Source of the DNA: Opitutaceae bacterium
GTDB lineage: Bacteria > Verrucomicrobiota > Verrucomicrobiia > Opitutales > Opitutaceae
Reading direction: 5' to 3'
Length of the DNA stretch: 50,806 nt
Assembly (NCBI GenBank): GCA_024711005.1
Contig: JANJTQ010000256.1
Span: 1-50,806 of the forward strand
Of the stretch, positions 16,189 through 23,985 are shown one piece after another. Made by a program: the position numbers and the translations under genes. The notes under the pieces were generated by a model. The model searched no databases. It was not told the origin of the DNA and was given only the letters and a program-made list of their open reading frames with translations. Each line of letters opens with the position of its first letter. Positions within the stretch are counted from its first letter, which is position 1.

Positions 16189-18447
16189 TTACTGAACCTC
16201 GATGAAAGGTTCGTAGCCGGGGTTTTCCCGGCTGCCGAACATGACCGCTTTTCCGACGTTCAGCGACTGGATCAGCACAAACGAGGCTTGCCCATTCCCG
16301 CCTATCTCGGCGTTGACGTAGCTGGTGACATCAATGCTGTGGGTCACGCCGGCCACACTGGCATCAATGGTGGCGATCAGCGTGCCGCCGAACGCCGGCT
16401 TGTTATTCCAAGTAACGCCGGTTTCGCTCCAAGAATCGTCGGCAAGTTGGCGAATCTCGATATTACGGGCCCCCGGCCCTTCGCCGCCGATGCTTGCGAC
16501 CGTCAGATTCAGCGTGGCGGAACCGACAGTGCCACCCAGCTCCGAGACCGGGAAGCGCAGGTAGGAGATGCGATCGTACCCTGCGTAGGAGGTATCCTTG
16601 ACCGTCAGGTTGACGGCGGTGCCGTAGTTGGTGGTGGGCGCGGCATCCCAGACATAGGAGTCCGCCTCCGGGAGCAGGATTGGCGGCGTGCCGGGGGTAA
16701 CGTCATACACCCGGACGTAGTCGATCTCCATCTTGCACGGCATGCCGGCATTGATGGTGCTGATCGGGATGGTGTTGCCGTTCCAGTCGTTCTGGGTGAT
16801 GGACGTGTTGAGGATCATGTATTCCGGCACGTTGGGCACGTAGAGGGGTCTCTCGCGGGTGAGCACGACCTTGCCGTCCAAATAGAAGGTCACCACTCCC
16901 GGCTCCCAGTACACGCCATAGGTATGGAAACCGGTCTCCGCGTTGGGATACCACAGGTCGGTGCCGAACCCGTCGGCGGTGAGGGCGTAGTCGCTGGTGG
17001 CGTTGCCGGTACCGCCATAGCTCCAGATCAGGCCGGAGTGGGATCGGGAAAGCTGCGTCACCGGGTCGGTCCAAGCGGCCATGTACTCCGTGATGTCGAT
17101 CTCCGAGCCACGGCCGTACCCTTGGTCCTCCACGCCCACGCGGCGGTCCAGCGGAGTCACGCCTGGACCGCGGTCCGGCATGAGCCAGAAGGCGGGCCAG
17201 GTGCCTTTGCCGGTGGGCATCTTGATCCGGGCCTCGAAATAGCCGTAGGTCTTGGTCCACTTGTTATAGGTCTGGATGGCCCCGGAGCGGTAGTCGAACG
17301 CGCCCCATTCATAATTCGTCATGTCGCGATTCTTGGCGGTGTGGATCACCTCCGCGTTGTCCGCCACGGCTGCGGAGAGCCCGGCCGTGAGGGTGATCTG
17401 GGTGGGACTGCTCCCGCCCGCGGTGGAGGCCACCCCGTAGGTGGCGCCGCCGATGCGAACGACTGCTCCATTGGGTATGGCCTCGCTGAATCCGTCCACA
17501 GCCAGCACGGTGGCGCCGGCCGCGTATCCGCCGACGTGATTGATCGCTCCGGCGTTCCGGGTGACATGGATGGTGCAGACGCCATTGCCAACCACGACGT
17601 TCTCCGGGCGCATGGCTTGGAGTTCGTTATTGATGGTGTTCGCCCAGCGATACCCCTTGCTCCAGACGCTCGTGTCCAGGGTGGTGCCGTCGAACTCATC
17701 CGCCCACACCTGGGTAAAGGTCATGGGCACATCGACCACCCAGTCATCCACATCCACCGTCAAGGAAGAACCCGCCGAGCCGGACCGGGTCAGGAAGCCA
17801 AAGCTGGGGCCGGTCAGGGCCGTGGCGGCCGTGGCGGAGAGCGATGCCGTGTTTGTGCCATCGGTGACCGCGAAGTCCAGGTCCAGCGAGTTGCCGTTGT
17901 AGGTTCCCTGCACAATAAACGTGTAGGTCGTGCCGACCGCCATTGGGCCGGGAAGATTGGTGGGCGTGCCCAAGGTCAGGCCGGTCACATCGTCCCATTT
18001 GGTGCGAATCTTGATGGCACCGCTGGAGTCCATGCAGAACCAGTAGTATGGCCCGTTGGTCGTATTGTAGGGATGAGTCGGCGCCAAGGCGACCATGCCC
18101 ACGTTGAAACCGTGGCTGGCGGATACCACCCGGATTTTGGACGACATCGTGAAGTCCTTCCGATGCACGCCACCCATGTAGGGCATGCCGCGGACGCTGT
18201 AGCTGGTAGTGCCGCCGATACCGCTGGGAGCGGTGATGACGTTGCGGTACTGGCCGGCGTTGACGGTCCAAGTGGTATAGGTGGTACTGCTGCCTCCTTT
18301 CTTAAATCCAGGGGCGGCACCGGAATCAAAGTTCTCCCCGAACTGGGTGACGGGAACTGCCTTGGCCTGCGGAGGATTGATGACCGAAGCCAGGCAGAGA
18401 ATGGCTAGGGCCGCGCCGAGGGCGCGATTGATACATGGGGGTTTCAT
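16189..18447 (-). CDS. Secreted multidomain GH16 enzyme with C-terminal DNRLRE (CBM96-like) module
   Basis: A 752-aa protein with a signal peptide (cleavage after P-Q-A-K-A near residue 30). Residues about 35-240 look like a concanavalin/LamG-type beta-sandwich. The GH16 domain follows (about 240-605), with catalytic G-S-E-I-D-I-T-E-Y-M (ExDxxE) and the jelly-roll signatures W-P-A-F-W-L-M and M-E-I-D-Y-V-R-V-Y. A stretch of about 65 residues between strands of the GH16 domain (A-A-G-A-T-V-L-A-V-D-G-F...) looks like an inserted small domain. Residues about 615-752 match DNRLRE modules (T-N-Y-G-T, Y-L-R-F, W-S-E-T-G-V-T-W-N-N-K-P). Some of these are called CBM96 and bind uronate polysaccharides. 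A LacI-type gene upstream probably regulates it. The substrate is unknown. Confidence 0.9.
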   Translation of the reverse strand: MKPPCINRALGAALAILCLASVINPPQAKAVPVTQFGENFDSGAAPGFKKGGSSTTYTTWTVNAGQYRNVITAPSGIGGTTSYSVRGMPYMGGVHRKDFTMSSKIRVVSASHGFNVGMVALAPTHPYNTTNGPYYWFCMDSSGAIKIRTKWDDVTGLTLGTPTNLPGPMAVGTTYTFIVQGTYNGNSLDLDFAVTDGTNTASLSATAATALTGPSFGFLTRSGSAGSSLTVDVDDWVVDVPMTFTQVWADEFDGTTLDTSVWSKGYRWANTINNELQAMRPENVVVGNGVCTIHVTRNAGAINHVGGYAAGATVLAVDGFSEAIPNGAVVRIGGATYGVASTAGGSSPTQITLTAGLSAAVADNAEVIHTAKNRDMTNYEWGAFDYRSGAIQTYNKWTKTYGYFEARIKMPTGKGTWPAFWLMPDRGPGVTPLDRRVGVEDQGYGRGSEIDITEYMAAWTDPVTQLSRSHSGLIWSYGGTGNATSDYALTADGFGTDLWYPNAETGFHTYGVYWEPGVVTFYLDGKVVLTRERPLYVPNVPEYMILNTSITQNDWNGNTIPISTINAGMPCKMEIDYVRVYDVTPGTPPILLPEADSYVWDAAPTTNYGTAVNLTVKDTSYAGYDRISYLRFPVSELGGTVGSATLNLTVASIGGEGPGARNIEIRQLADDSWSETGVTWNNKPAFGGTLIATIDASVAGVTHSIDVTSYVNAEIGGNGQASFVLIQSLNVGKAVMFGSRENPGYEPFIEVQ

Positions 18448-18526
18448 TCTGTTTTTTTTGTGGGGTTGGTGTGGGGTAGGACGATGCCGGCTCCGGGAAC
18501 AAACCCGTTTTGCCGACAGAAAAATC

Positions 18527-18548
18527 GAACCGAGATGAGACTCGGTTC
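18527..18548. promoter_or_regulatory. Palindrome upstream of the GH16 gene, candidate operator
   Basis: GAACCGAG (18527-18534) and CTCGGTTC (18541-18548) form a perfect inverted repeat with a 6-nt spacer, about 80-100 bp upstream of the GH16 start. The adjacent LacI-type regulator (18724-19794) is the obvious candidate ligand. LacI operators are usually tighter palindromes, so this is tentative. Confidence 0.4.
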
Positions 18549-18642
18549 ATGAGAAAAGCCCTAGATCGAAGGCGCTGGCCGGAGAAGTCACTTTCCTGCG
18601 GACACGTCCGCATCACGGTGCCGGAGGAAGCGGAGACACCTG

Positions 18643-18693
18643 AGCCTGGAAACGGCAGTCGAGCGGCCCCGATTCGACTGCCGTTTCCAGGCT
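18643..18693. repeat. Perfect 20-bp inverted repeat after the LacI-type gene
   Basis: AGCCTGGAAACGGCAGTCGA (18643-18662) is repeated in perfect inversion at 18674-18693, with an 11-nt loop. It lies 31 bp downstream of the LacI-type gene's stop on the - strand. No U-run follows, so it may be a repeat element, an RNA-stabilising hairpin or an atypical terminator. Confidence 0.7.
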
Positions 18694-18723
18694 GAATTCA
18701 CCCGGCCGGGGCATCACCCCGGA

Positions 18724-19794
18724 TCACCTCACGACCGGTAAAGAGGGGTGATCCCTCCAGACCCCCTCCACGCTGGAGAGGATGGGCATGGAGGGGATAC
18801 CTCGCTGATTGTGCAGGATCTGGGCGGAGAGCACGTCCACCATCAATTTGCCTGAATGGTAGAATTGTGGGTCGATTCCCGCGCACGGTTCATTCTCCAC
18901 CCAGTCCAGCACAGCCAAGGGGAGGCCGAGTTCCTTGAGGATATCTTCGATGCCGGGGGGGCTGCCCAAGGCATGGATGATGACCACGTCCGGCCGCTCC
19001 CGCGCGGCCCATGCTTCCACCACGCGTTTACTGAACTTCGGCATCCCCATGTAGAACGGGGCAACCCTTCCCGCATCCGGGAGCCGCGCCTGAATGTCCA
19101 GGAAGACCGAGGTCCAGAGACGATTGGAACGGGCGTTCGCCTCGTGGCTCAATACCAGTCCAATGCGTTTGTACCCCTTGCGCCGGCACATGCCGAAGGC
19201 CGTGCGAATAGCCTGAGCGTGGTTGGGCACGATCCGATGGATCGCCGGCCGGACCATGCTGTAACCAAAGGCGACGCCCGGGAACTTTGACCAATCCAGT
19301 TTTAATCGGCTCATGATGGCCATGGGCCCCACCGCAATGCCTTGCACACCGCGCGCGAGCAGCAGGCGGGTCAAGCGGGCCGAACTGGTCTCCGGCACCA
19401 TTTTGACGAGGTCCATACCATAGCCCAGCTCCCGCGCGCGCGCTTGTGCGCCCTCCAGCACCTGTAGTTGGTGCAAATACCGTACCCGTGGCGGGACAAT
19501 GAACGCCAAGTTCGACCGATAGCGCTTGGTGCCTTGGGATCGGATCTGCTGAAGGAACGCGGAGGCCGCCGGGTTCGGGGTATACCCCAGATCCCGAGCC
19601 GACTGTTGAACGCGCTGGCGCGTGGCTTCGCTGACCAGCCGACTATCCTTCAGCGCCAGCGCCACCGTGGTCTTGCCCAGATTCAACCGCCTGGCCAGCC
19701 CTCTTATGTTGAGGCCGCCGTCGGGGCCGTCGGACCGGACCGGCTCACTCTCCCGTTCAAAGAAGGCGTCGTCGTCTGAGACGGATGCGGACAT
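18724..19794 (-). CDS. LacI-type transcriptional regulator, atypical hinge
   Basis: A 356-aa DNA-binding regulator. After a 27-residue acidic extension comes a LacI-type helix-turn-helix (L-N-I-R-G-L-A-R-R-L-N-L-G-K-T-T-V-A-L-A, then L-G-Y-T-P-N-P-A). The usual hinge helix before the sugar-binding core is not recognisable; instead there is F-L-Q-Q-I-R-S-Q-G-T-K-R-Y. The core (about 90-350) has the periplasmic-binding-protein fold signatures K-G-Y-K-R-I-G-L-V-L and R-P-D-V-V-I-I-H-A-L. It is transcribed in the same direction as the GH16 gene, 276 bp upstream of it, and probably controls it. The start could be a little downstream (for example the GTG before R-S-D-G-P). Confidence 0.87.
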   Translation of the reverse strand: MSASVSDDDAFFERESEPVRSDGPDGGLNIRGLARRLNLGKTTVALALKDSRLVSEATRQRVQQSARDLGYTPNPAASAFLQQIRSQGTKRYRSNLAFIVPPRVRYLHQLQVLEGAQARARELGYGMDLVKMVPETSSARLTRLLLARGVQGIAVGPMAIMSRLKLDWSKFPGVAFGYSMVRPAIHRIVPNHAQAIRTAFGMCRRKGYKRIGLVLSHEANARSNRLWTSVFLDIQARLPDAGRVAPFYMGMPKFSKRVVEAWAARERPDVVIIHALGSPPGIEDILKELGLPLAVLDWVENEPCAGIDPQFYHSGKLMVDVLSAQILHNQRGIPSMPILSSVEGVWRDHPSLPVVR

Positions 19795-19890
19795 GTCCTT
19801 GGATATGGGGCAACGCCACTGCCGCCGTCAAACCAAGGGAGAAGCGGGCCCGGCAACGCGTCCCGGGCAGTTTTCGGGAGTGCCGCCAAC

Positions 19891-19949
19891 GCGGCCCTCG
19901 CGGGCGCAACCGTCCTCGGCTTCGCCGCTTGGCGCCGCCGCCGCCTGCG
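19891..19949 (+). pseudogene. Relic of a PEP-CTERM C-terminus
   Basis: Reading the + strand in frame from 19891 gives A-A-L-A-G-A-T-V-L-G-F-A-A-W-R-R-R-R, nearly identical to the tail of the intact PEP-CTERM protein at 14080-15060 (A-A-L-A-G-A-T-L-L-G-F-A-A-L-R-R-R-R). No P-E-P motif, signal peptide or body is left upstream, where the LacI gene begins at 19794. It therefore looks like the 3' remnant of a deleted PEP-CTERM gene. Confidence 0.6.
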
Positions 19950-19970
19950 GGCACCCATGCGTGTAGCAAT

Positions 19971-20033
19971 GCCCGTGCCGGGCGTGCTCCGGGATTCGTT
20001 GCCGATTTCGAACCGCGCGGCCGACACGGCCGC
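19971..20033. repeat. Intergenic palindromic repeat behind the PEP-CTERM relic
   Basis: Two small perfect hairpins occur in a row: GCCCG/CGGGC (19971-19983) and GCGGCCG/CGGCCGC (20017-20033, loop ACA). They fill the rest of the 303-bp gap between the LacI-type gene and the SDR gene; I see no coding gene in that gap. Confidence 0.55.
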
Positions 20034-20097
20034 GGCTACAACTGACTTGAAATCCCCTTTTTCTCCGGCTCCTCCTCACCGCCGCCCCACGCATCGT

Positions 20098-20895
20098 TCA
20101 GCGATCCTGAAGCAATGCGCTGCGTCCGCCGTCCACACAGAGCGTCGTGCCGCTGATGAAGCCGGCATGCGGGCTGACGAGGAAGGCGCACAACGCGCCG
20201 ATCTCCGCCGTCGAGCCGAGGCGGCCAACCGGGTGCAGTTGCTCCGTGCGAGCGCGTTCGGCCGCCGGATCGGGAAACGAATCGAACCACGTCTGATTGC
20301 CCGCGGTATCGATGAACCCGGGCGCGACGCCCACCGTGCGAATCGCCGGCCCCCACTCGATCGCCAGGGCCTGCACGAGCCCGAGCAGACCCGCCTTCGC
20401 CACGTTGTAGGGAAAGCAACCGGGGATCGTGCTCCACGCGTGATTGGAACCGATGACCACAATCACTCCCGGCTGGCCGGGCGTCGCCGCCAAGTGCGGA
20501 CGCGCCGCTTTGCACAGGCGCCAGTGCGAAGCCAGATCGAGTTGCATGCATTCGTCCCACGCGTCCTCCGTGCAATCGGCGGCACCTTGGAAGACGTTGC
20601 GTCCGGCGTTGGAGATCACGACATCGAGCCCACCCAGCGCGGAGACCGCGTCCGCCACGAGGGCGGCCGGTACGGCGGGATCGGCGATGTCCCCGCTCAG
20701 GTAAACAGCACGGCGACCATAAGCCTCGACGCTCGCAATGAACACGCGGGCGCCGTCGGAGTCAGGCGCGCTGCGTCCGCAACCGACGACATCGCAGCCG
20801 GCTTCGGCCAACGTGGCGGCAATGCCGGCGCCGATGCCGGAGGTGACGCCGCTGACAAACGCGCGGCGCCCGTGGAGATCGATGGCGAAGGACAT
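20098..20895 (-). CDS. Short-chain dehydrogenase/reductase (SDR), sugar-acid type
   Basis: A 265-aa NAD(P)-dependent oxidoreductase. The start at 20895 gives the normal SDR N-terminus; the frame is open upstream through a repeat element. The cofactor loop is S-G-V-T-S-G-I-G-A-G (residues 15-24), the structural motif is S-N-A-G (95-98), and the catalytic residues are S150 and Y163-x-x-x-K167. The C-terminal block F-I-S-G-T-T-L-C-V-D-G-G is typical of classical SDRs. It is the last of three - strand genes with an acid-sugar dehydratase and an RraA-like aldolase, so it may oxidise a 2-keto-3-deoxy sugar acid; this is inferred from context. Confidence 0.92.
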   Translation of the reverse strand: MSFAIDLHGRRAFVSGVTSGIGAGIAATLAEAGCDVVGCGRSAPDSDGARVFIASVEAYGRRAVYLSGDIADPAVPAALVADAVSALGGLDVVISNAGRNVFQGAADCTEDAWDECMQLDLASHWRLCKAARPHLAATPGQPGVIVVIGSNHAWSTIPGCFPYNVAKAGLLGLVQALAIEWGPAIRTVGVAPGFIDTAGNQTWFDSFPDPAAERARTEQLHPVGRLGSTAEIGALCAFLVSPHAGFISGTTLCVDGGRSALLQDR

Positions 20896-20956
20896 GACGA
20901 GAAAAATGTTTTGGAGGTAAACCTGTCCGGACGAAGTGGCCGTGCCCCGCGTTCGG

Positions 20957-21038
20957 CCTCTTTCTCTTTCCTCGTTCTCGTTCGTCAGGAATTCAGGAGC
21001 CGAGAAAACGAGAAAGAGAACGAGAACGAAGAAAGAGG
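20957..21038. repeat. Long imperfect palindrome of the CGTTCTCGTTC family, copy 1
   Basis: A pyrimidine-rich arm (20957-20985) and a purine-rich inverted arm (21008-21038) pair imperfectly around a loop with GGAATTC. It occupies the 163-bp gap between the dehydratase and SDR genes. A second copy with a similar loop lies at 46848-46933, so this is a dispersed repeat rather than a gene-specific terminator. Confidence 0.75.
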
Positions 21039-21058
21039 AGAAAAGCCGGCGATGGTTC

Positions 21059-22225
21059 TCAGACGTAGAAGTTGGCGCGCGCTCCGAGTTCGAGGATGCC
21101 GGGATGCTTTTCCATTTCCGCTTCGATAAGATCCACGCCGAGCCCGGGGCGGTCGGAGAGGTGCAGGTGTCCGTCACGTACGTCGAGCGGGTGCGTGATC
21201 ACCGAGTCGCGCCACGGCACGTCGTTGAACATGAATTCGCAGCGGAAAAAATTGGGGATGCTCGCGCACACATGCGCGCTGGCGAGGGTGCTCAACGGGC
21301 CGTTGGGGTTGTGCGGCGCGATGGGCACGCCGTAAGCCTCGGCCATGGTGGCGATGCGCTTCATCTCGCTCGGACCACCGCAACGGGTGATGTCCGGCAT
21401 GATCACATCGCACAGGTGTTTTTCCAACACCGGACGGAATCCGTGGCGGGTGTAGTGGCGCTCGCCAACGCAGATGGGCACGGCCGGATTCACGCGGTTG
21501 CGAATCGCTTCGAGCGTATTGGCGTTTTCAGGACCGACGGGCTCCTCATACCAAGTGACCCCGAGCGGAGCGAGTCGCTCGGCCATCGCCAGCGCCACCT
21601 GAGTGTTCAACATGGCGTGAGTTTCGATCATCATGTCGAACTCGGGACCGACGGCGTCGCGCACGGCCTTGGTGACTTCGAAGGCGAGGTCTTGCTGCGG
21701 TTTGGTCAGTTCGAGATTGGAGGAGAGGTCCTCGCCATAGAGATAATTGGTGTGGGCGAAGGGGTCGAACTTGAGGCCTTTGAACCCGGCGGCCTTCACC
21801 TTGGCCGCCTGGGCGGCGTAGTCGGCGGCGTTGTGGCCGCCGCCCGTGAACCAATAGTTGGCGTAGAGACGAAGCTTCGTGCGGAAGGCGCCGCCAAGCA
21901 GTTCGTAGCAGGGCACGCCGAGGACTTTGCCCTTCAGGTCGAGCAGCGCCATGTCGAGGCCGCTGATCGCGCACATCGACGCGCCGTAAGGTCCGATCCA
22001 GTTGAGATCGCGATAGAGCTTGGTCCAGATGAAATCGGTGCGCATCGGATCGAGGCCGATGACGCGCTCGCCAATATGGCGGGCGGCCGCCTCGATGATC
22101 GGGGAACCCGGCCAGTTGGTCGCTTCGCCGACGCCGGTGTGACCCGTGTCGGTGTAGACCTTGAGCAGGGTCCAGTTGTATTTGACGCCTTCGACGAGCC
22201 AGACTTTGACCGCGGTGATTTTCAT
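21059..22225 (-). CDS. Enolase-superfamily acid-sugar dehydratase (mandelate racemase/muconate lactonizing family)
   Basis: A 388-aa Mg-dependent enzyme that would remove water from a sugar acid to form a 2-keto-3-deoxy acid. Residues 1-125 are the capping domain. In the barrel, G-L-K-F-D-P (K152) is followed by metal and catalytic residues in M-I-E-T-H-A (E201, H203), Y-E-E-P (E227), G-E-R (E255), M-P-D-I-T-R-C-G-G (D278) and A-P-H-N-P-N-G-P (H305). The E-x-H plus late His pattern is that of galactonate/mannonate dehydratase-like members rather than the K-x-K racemases. It lies between the RraA-like and SDR genes in one likely operon. D-galactonate, L-fuconate or another acid could be the substrate. 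Confidence 0.92.
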   Translation of the reverse strand: MKITAVKVWLVEGVKYNWTLLKVYTDTGHTGVGEATNWPGSPIIEAAARHIGERVIGLDPMRTDFIWTKLYRDLNWIGPYGASMCAISGLDMALLDLKGKVLGVPCYELLGGAFRTKLRLYANYWFTGGGHNAADYAAQAAKVKAAGFKGLKFDPFAHTNYLYGEDLSSNLELTKPQQDLAFEVTKAVRDAVGPEFDMMIETHAMLNTQVALAMAERLAPLGVTWYEEPVGPENANTLEAIRNRVNPAVPICVGERHYTRHGFRPVLEKHLCDVIMPDITRCGGPSEMKRIATMAEAYGVPIAPHNPNGPLSTLASAHVCASIPNFFRCEFMFNDVPWRDSVITHPLDVRDGHLHLSDRPGLGVDLIEAEMEKHPGILELGARANFYV

Positions 22226-22259
22226 GGAGAGAGGAAGATGAGATGGAATGACGAGTGGC

Positions 22260-22952
22260 TCAGAGAATGCCGAAGGTGTCCCACGCGGTCTGGGCCTTCA
22301 TGCCGCCCTTGATCGCGTTGAAGACGCGTTTCTCGCCGTGCGCTTTTTCCCAGGCGCGCGTCATGACCTCGGTCTCGATCGCGCGCGGGACGATGCAGAC
22401 GCCGTCCATGTCGCCGAAGACGATGTCGCCCGGAGCGATCGTGACCGCATCGATTTTGATGGTGCAGCGGAAGTCCATGACCTTGCCGCGCGGACGCTGG
22501 TCTTGCGCGTAACGGCCGTGGGAGAACGTCGGGAAGTTGAGCGCGAGTATGCCGCGGGTGTCGCGCGAGTAGCCGTTCACCACGGCGCCGGCCGCACCCT
22601 GGTTCATCGCGCAGGTGGACATGAGTTCGCCCCACAACGCGTAGCTGGGCGAAGAGCCGGTGCAGATATAGACCTCGTCTTTGCGAAGGTCGTCGAGCGC
22701 GCGCAACATGAGTCCGAATGGACGGTTGAGAAGATCGTTAATCCGTCCGGGTCCTTCGCCGCCGGTGTCGTCGGCTTCAAGGACCGGCATGGCACGCCCG
22801 CACACGATCATGTCCTCGCGCAAGGGTTGCACCTGCGGCGGGAGAAACTGATGGGTGTAGCCCATCATATCCATGATGTCGCCAATGACGGCGCTGTAGA
22901 GCTCACGGCGGGCCAGGGCGAAAAGTTCGTCGTCGTTGTTCCAGGAGGGCAT
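22260..22952 (-). CDS. RraA-like aldolase (HMG/CHA aldolase family)
   Basis: A 230-aa protein of the RraA / 4-hydroxy-4-methyl-2-oxoglutarate aldolase fold. Key features are W-G-E-L-M-S (G108, E109) and G-Y-S-R-D (R130, D131), which in active aldolases bind pyruvate and the divalent metal, and a late G-D-I-V-F-G-D-M-D-G-V. These residues suggest a true aldolase or decarboxylase, not only an RNase E regulator. It is the first gene of the - strand operon with the dehydratase and SDR, and could cleave the keto acid they produce to pyruvate plus an aldehyde or acid. This pathway role is inference. Confidence 0.9.
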   Translation of the reverse strand: MPSWNNDDELFALARRELYSAVIGDIMDMMGYTHQFLPPQVQPLREDMIVCGRAMPVLEADDTGGEGPGRINDLLNRPFGLMLRALDDLRKDEVYICTGSSPSYALWGELMSTCAMNQGAAGAVVNGYSRDTRGILALNFPTFSHGRYAQDQRPRGKVMDFRCTIKIDAVTIAPGDIVFGDMDGVCIVPRAIETEVMTRAWEKAHGEKRVFNAIKGGMKAQTAWDTFGIL

Positions 22953-23035
22953 GGAGAAAAGGCCGTCACTCTACGAAAAACCGCAAAGAAGGAGAATGGA
23001 CGCACCGGCAGGAGCCTTGTATGAATTGGTAAATC

Positions 23036-23896
23036 ATGTCTTCGCCTTCCCAAGCCCTCACACGTTCGCGCATCGTGTTGCAAAGCTCGGCGGTCACCCC
23101 GCTCGGCGCGATCAAGCTGGCCGGCTTTATCGAGAACAGCCGGGGCGCGGAGCAAGGCGCGGGACGCCGGCTGGGTCAGTATGCGCTGGTGTATTCACTG
23201 CGTGGATCCTGCGACTATTGGGATGAACACAATGGCAGGCGGACCGTGCGACCGGGCGAGGCGTTTTTTCTCTTCCCTGAAATCGCGCATCGTTACGGCG
23301 CGAAAGACGACGCCGGTTGGGACGAGTTCTTCATCGTGTTCGAAGGGCCGCTCTTCGATCTCTGGCGAACCCAGGGATTGATCGCGCCCGAGCGGACCTT
23401 CCTGACGCTGCAACCGGTGGACCATTGGCTGCGGCGTTGGGAGAGCTGTCTGGAAACGCGCGGTCTGGTCGGACGGGACGCGGCGTTGCGACAAGTGACC
23501 GCGTTGCAGGCAACGGTGGTCGACGCGCTCGCGGCCGGCAGCGGAACGGGCAAAGGGAAAGCCACCCCGGAGTGGATCGAACTGGCATGCGCGGCGCTGA
23601 ACGCCGAAGGAGCGCAAGCACTCCGGCTGCCACGATTGGCACGCTCGCTGGGTGTGTCGTTCGAAACCTTCCGCAAGCGTTTCACCGAGGTGGTCGGCAT
23701 GTCTCCGGGAGCGTATCGAAGCGCGCGCCTGGTGGACGAAGCGGGAAGCCTGCTCGCGACGGGACGATTAACCGGCAAGGAAATCGCGGCGCGTCTGGGT
23801 TTCGCGGACGAGTATCATTTTTCGCGGCGCTTCAAGGCGTTGTCCGGCATGACGCCCACGGCCTTCCGACAGCGCGTGCAAGGCGGCAACGGCTGA
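23036..23896 (+). CDS. AraC-family transcriptional regulator
   Basis: A 286-aa regulator. Residues about 15-150 form a cupin-like ligand domain (Y-S-L-R-G-S-C-D-Y-W, R-P-G-E-A-F-F-L-F-P). Residues about 185-283 hold the two helix-turn-helix units: L-P-R-L-A-R-S-L-G-V-S-F-E-T-F-R-K-R-F and G-K-E-I-A-A-R-L-G-F-A-D-E-Y-H-F-S-R-R-F-K. It is divergent from the RraA-dehydratase-SDR operon with only 83 bp between starts, so it most likely activates that operon in response to its sugar. Confidence 0.93.
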   Translation: MSSPSQALTRSRIVLQSSAVTPLGAIKLAGFIENSRGAEQGAGRRLGQYALVYSLRGSCDYWDEHNGRRTVRPGEAFFLFPEIAHRYGAKDDAGWDEFFIVFEGPLFDLWRTQGLIAPERTFLTLQPVDHWLRRWESCLETRGLVGRDAALRQVTALQATVVDALAAGSGTGKGKATPEWIELACAALNAEGAQALRLPRLARSLGVSFETFRKRFTEVVGMSPGAYRSARLVDEAGSLLATGRLTGKEIAARLGFADEYHFSRRFKALSGMTPTAFRQRVQGGNG

Positions 23897-23912
23897 GCCG
23901 TCTCCGAATATA

Positions 23913-23930
23913 AATACAATTTATTGGATT
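23913..23930. promoter_or_regulatory. Putative LacI-type operator, site 1
   Basis: AATACAATTTATTGGATT is a near-palindrome (core CAAT-TT-ATTG) in the promoter region of the LacI-type gene, 55 bp before its ATG. An exact inverted copy lies at 25059-25076, at the far end of the same gene. Its AT-rich character stands out in this G+C-rich window. Confidence 0.7.
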
Positions 23931-23985
23931 TTAAACCGGAGGCGTTGCCTCGGAGCACGGTCCCGGACACACGGTTAAGCGCCCC

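Noticed and set aside
16288-18408. 706-codon open frame on the + strand opposite the GH16 gene
   Set aside because: The - strand encodes GH16 and DNRLRE motifs; the opposite frame is a G+C-driven shadow with no domain.
19957-21129. Long open frame on the + strand across the SDR gene
   Set aside because: It is the mirror frame of a well-supported SDR gene on the - strand and has an Arg-rich, unnatural composition.
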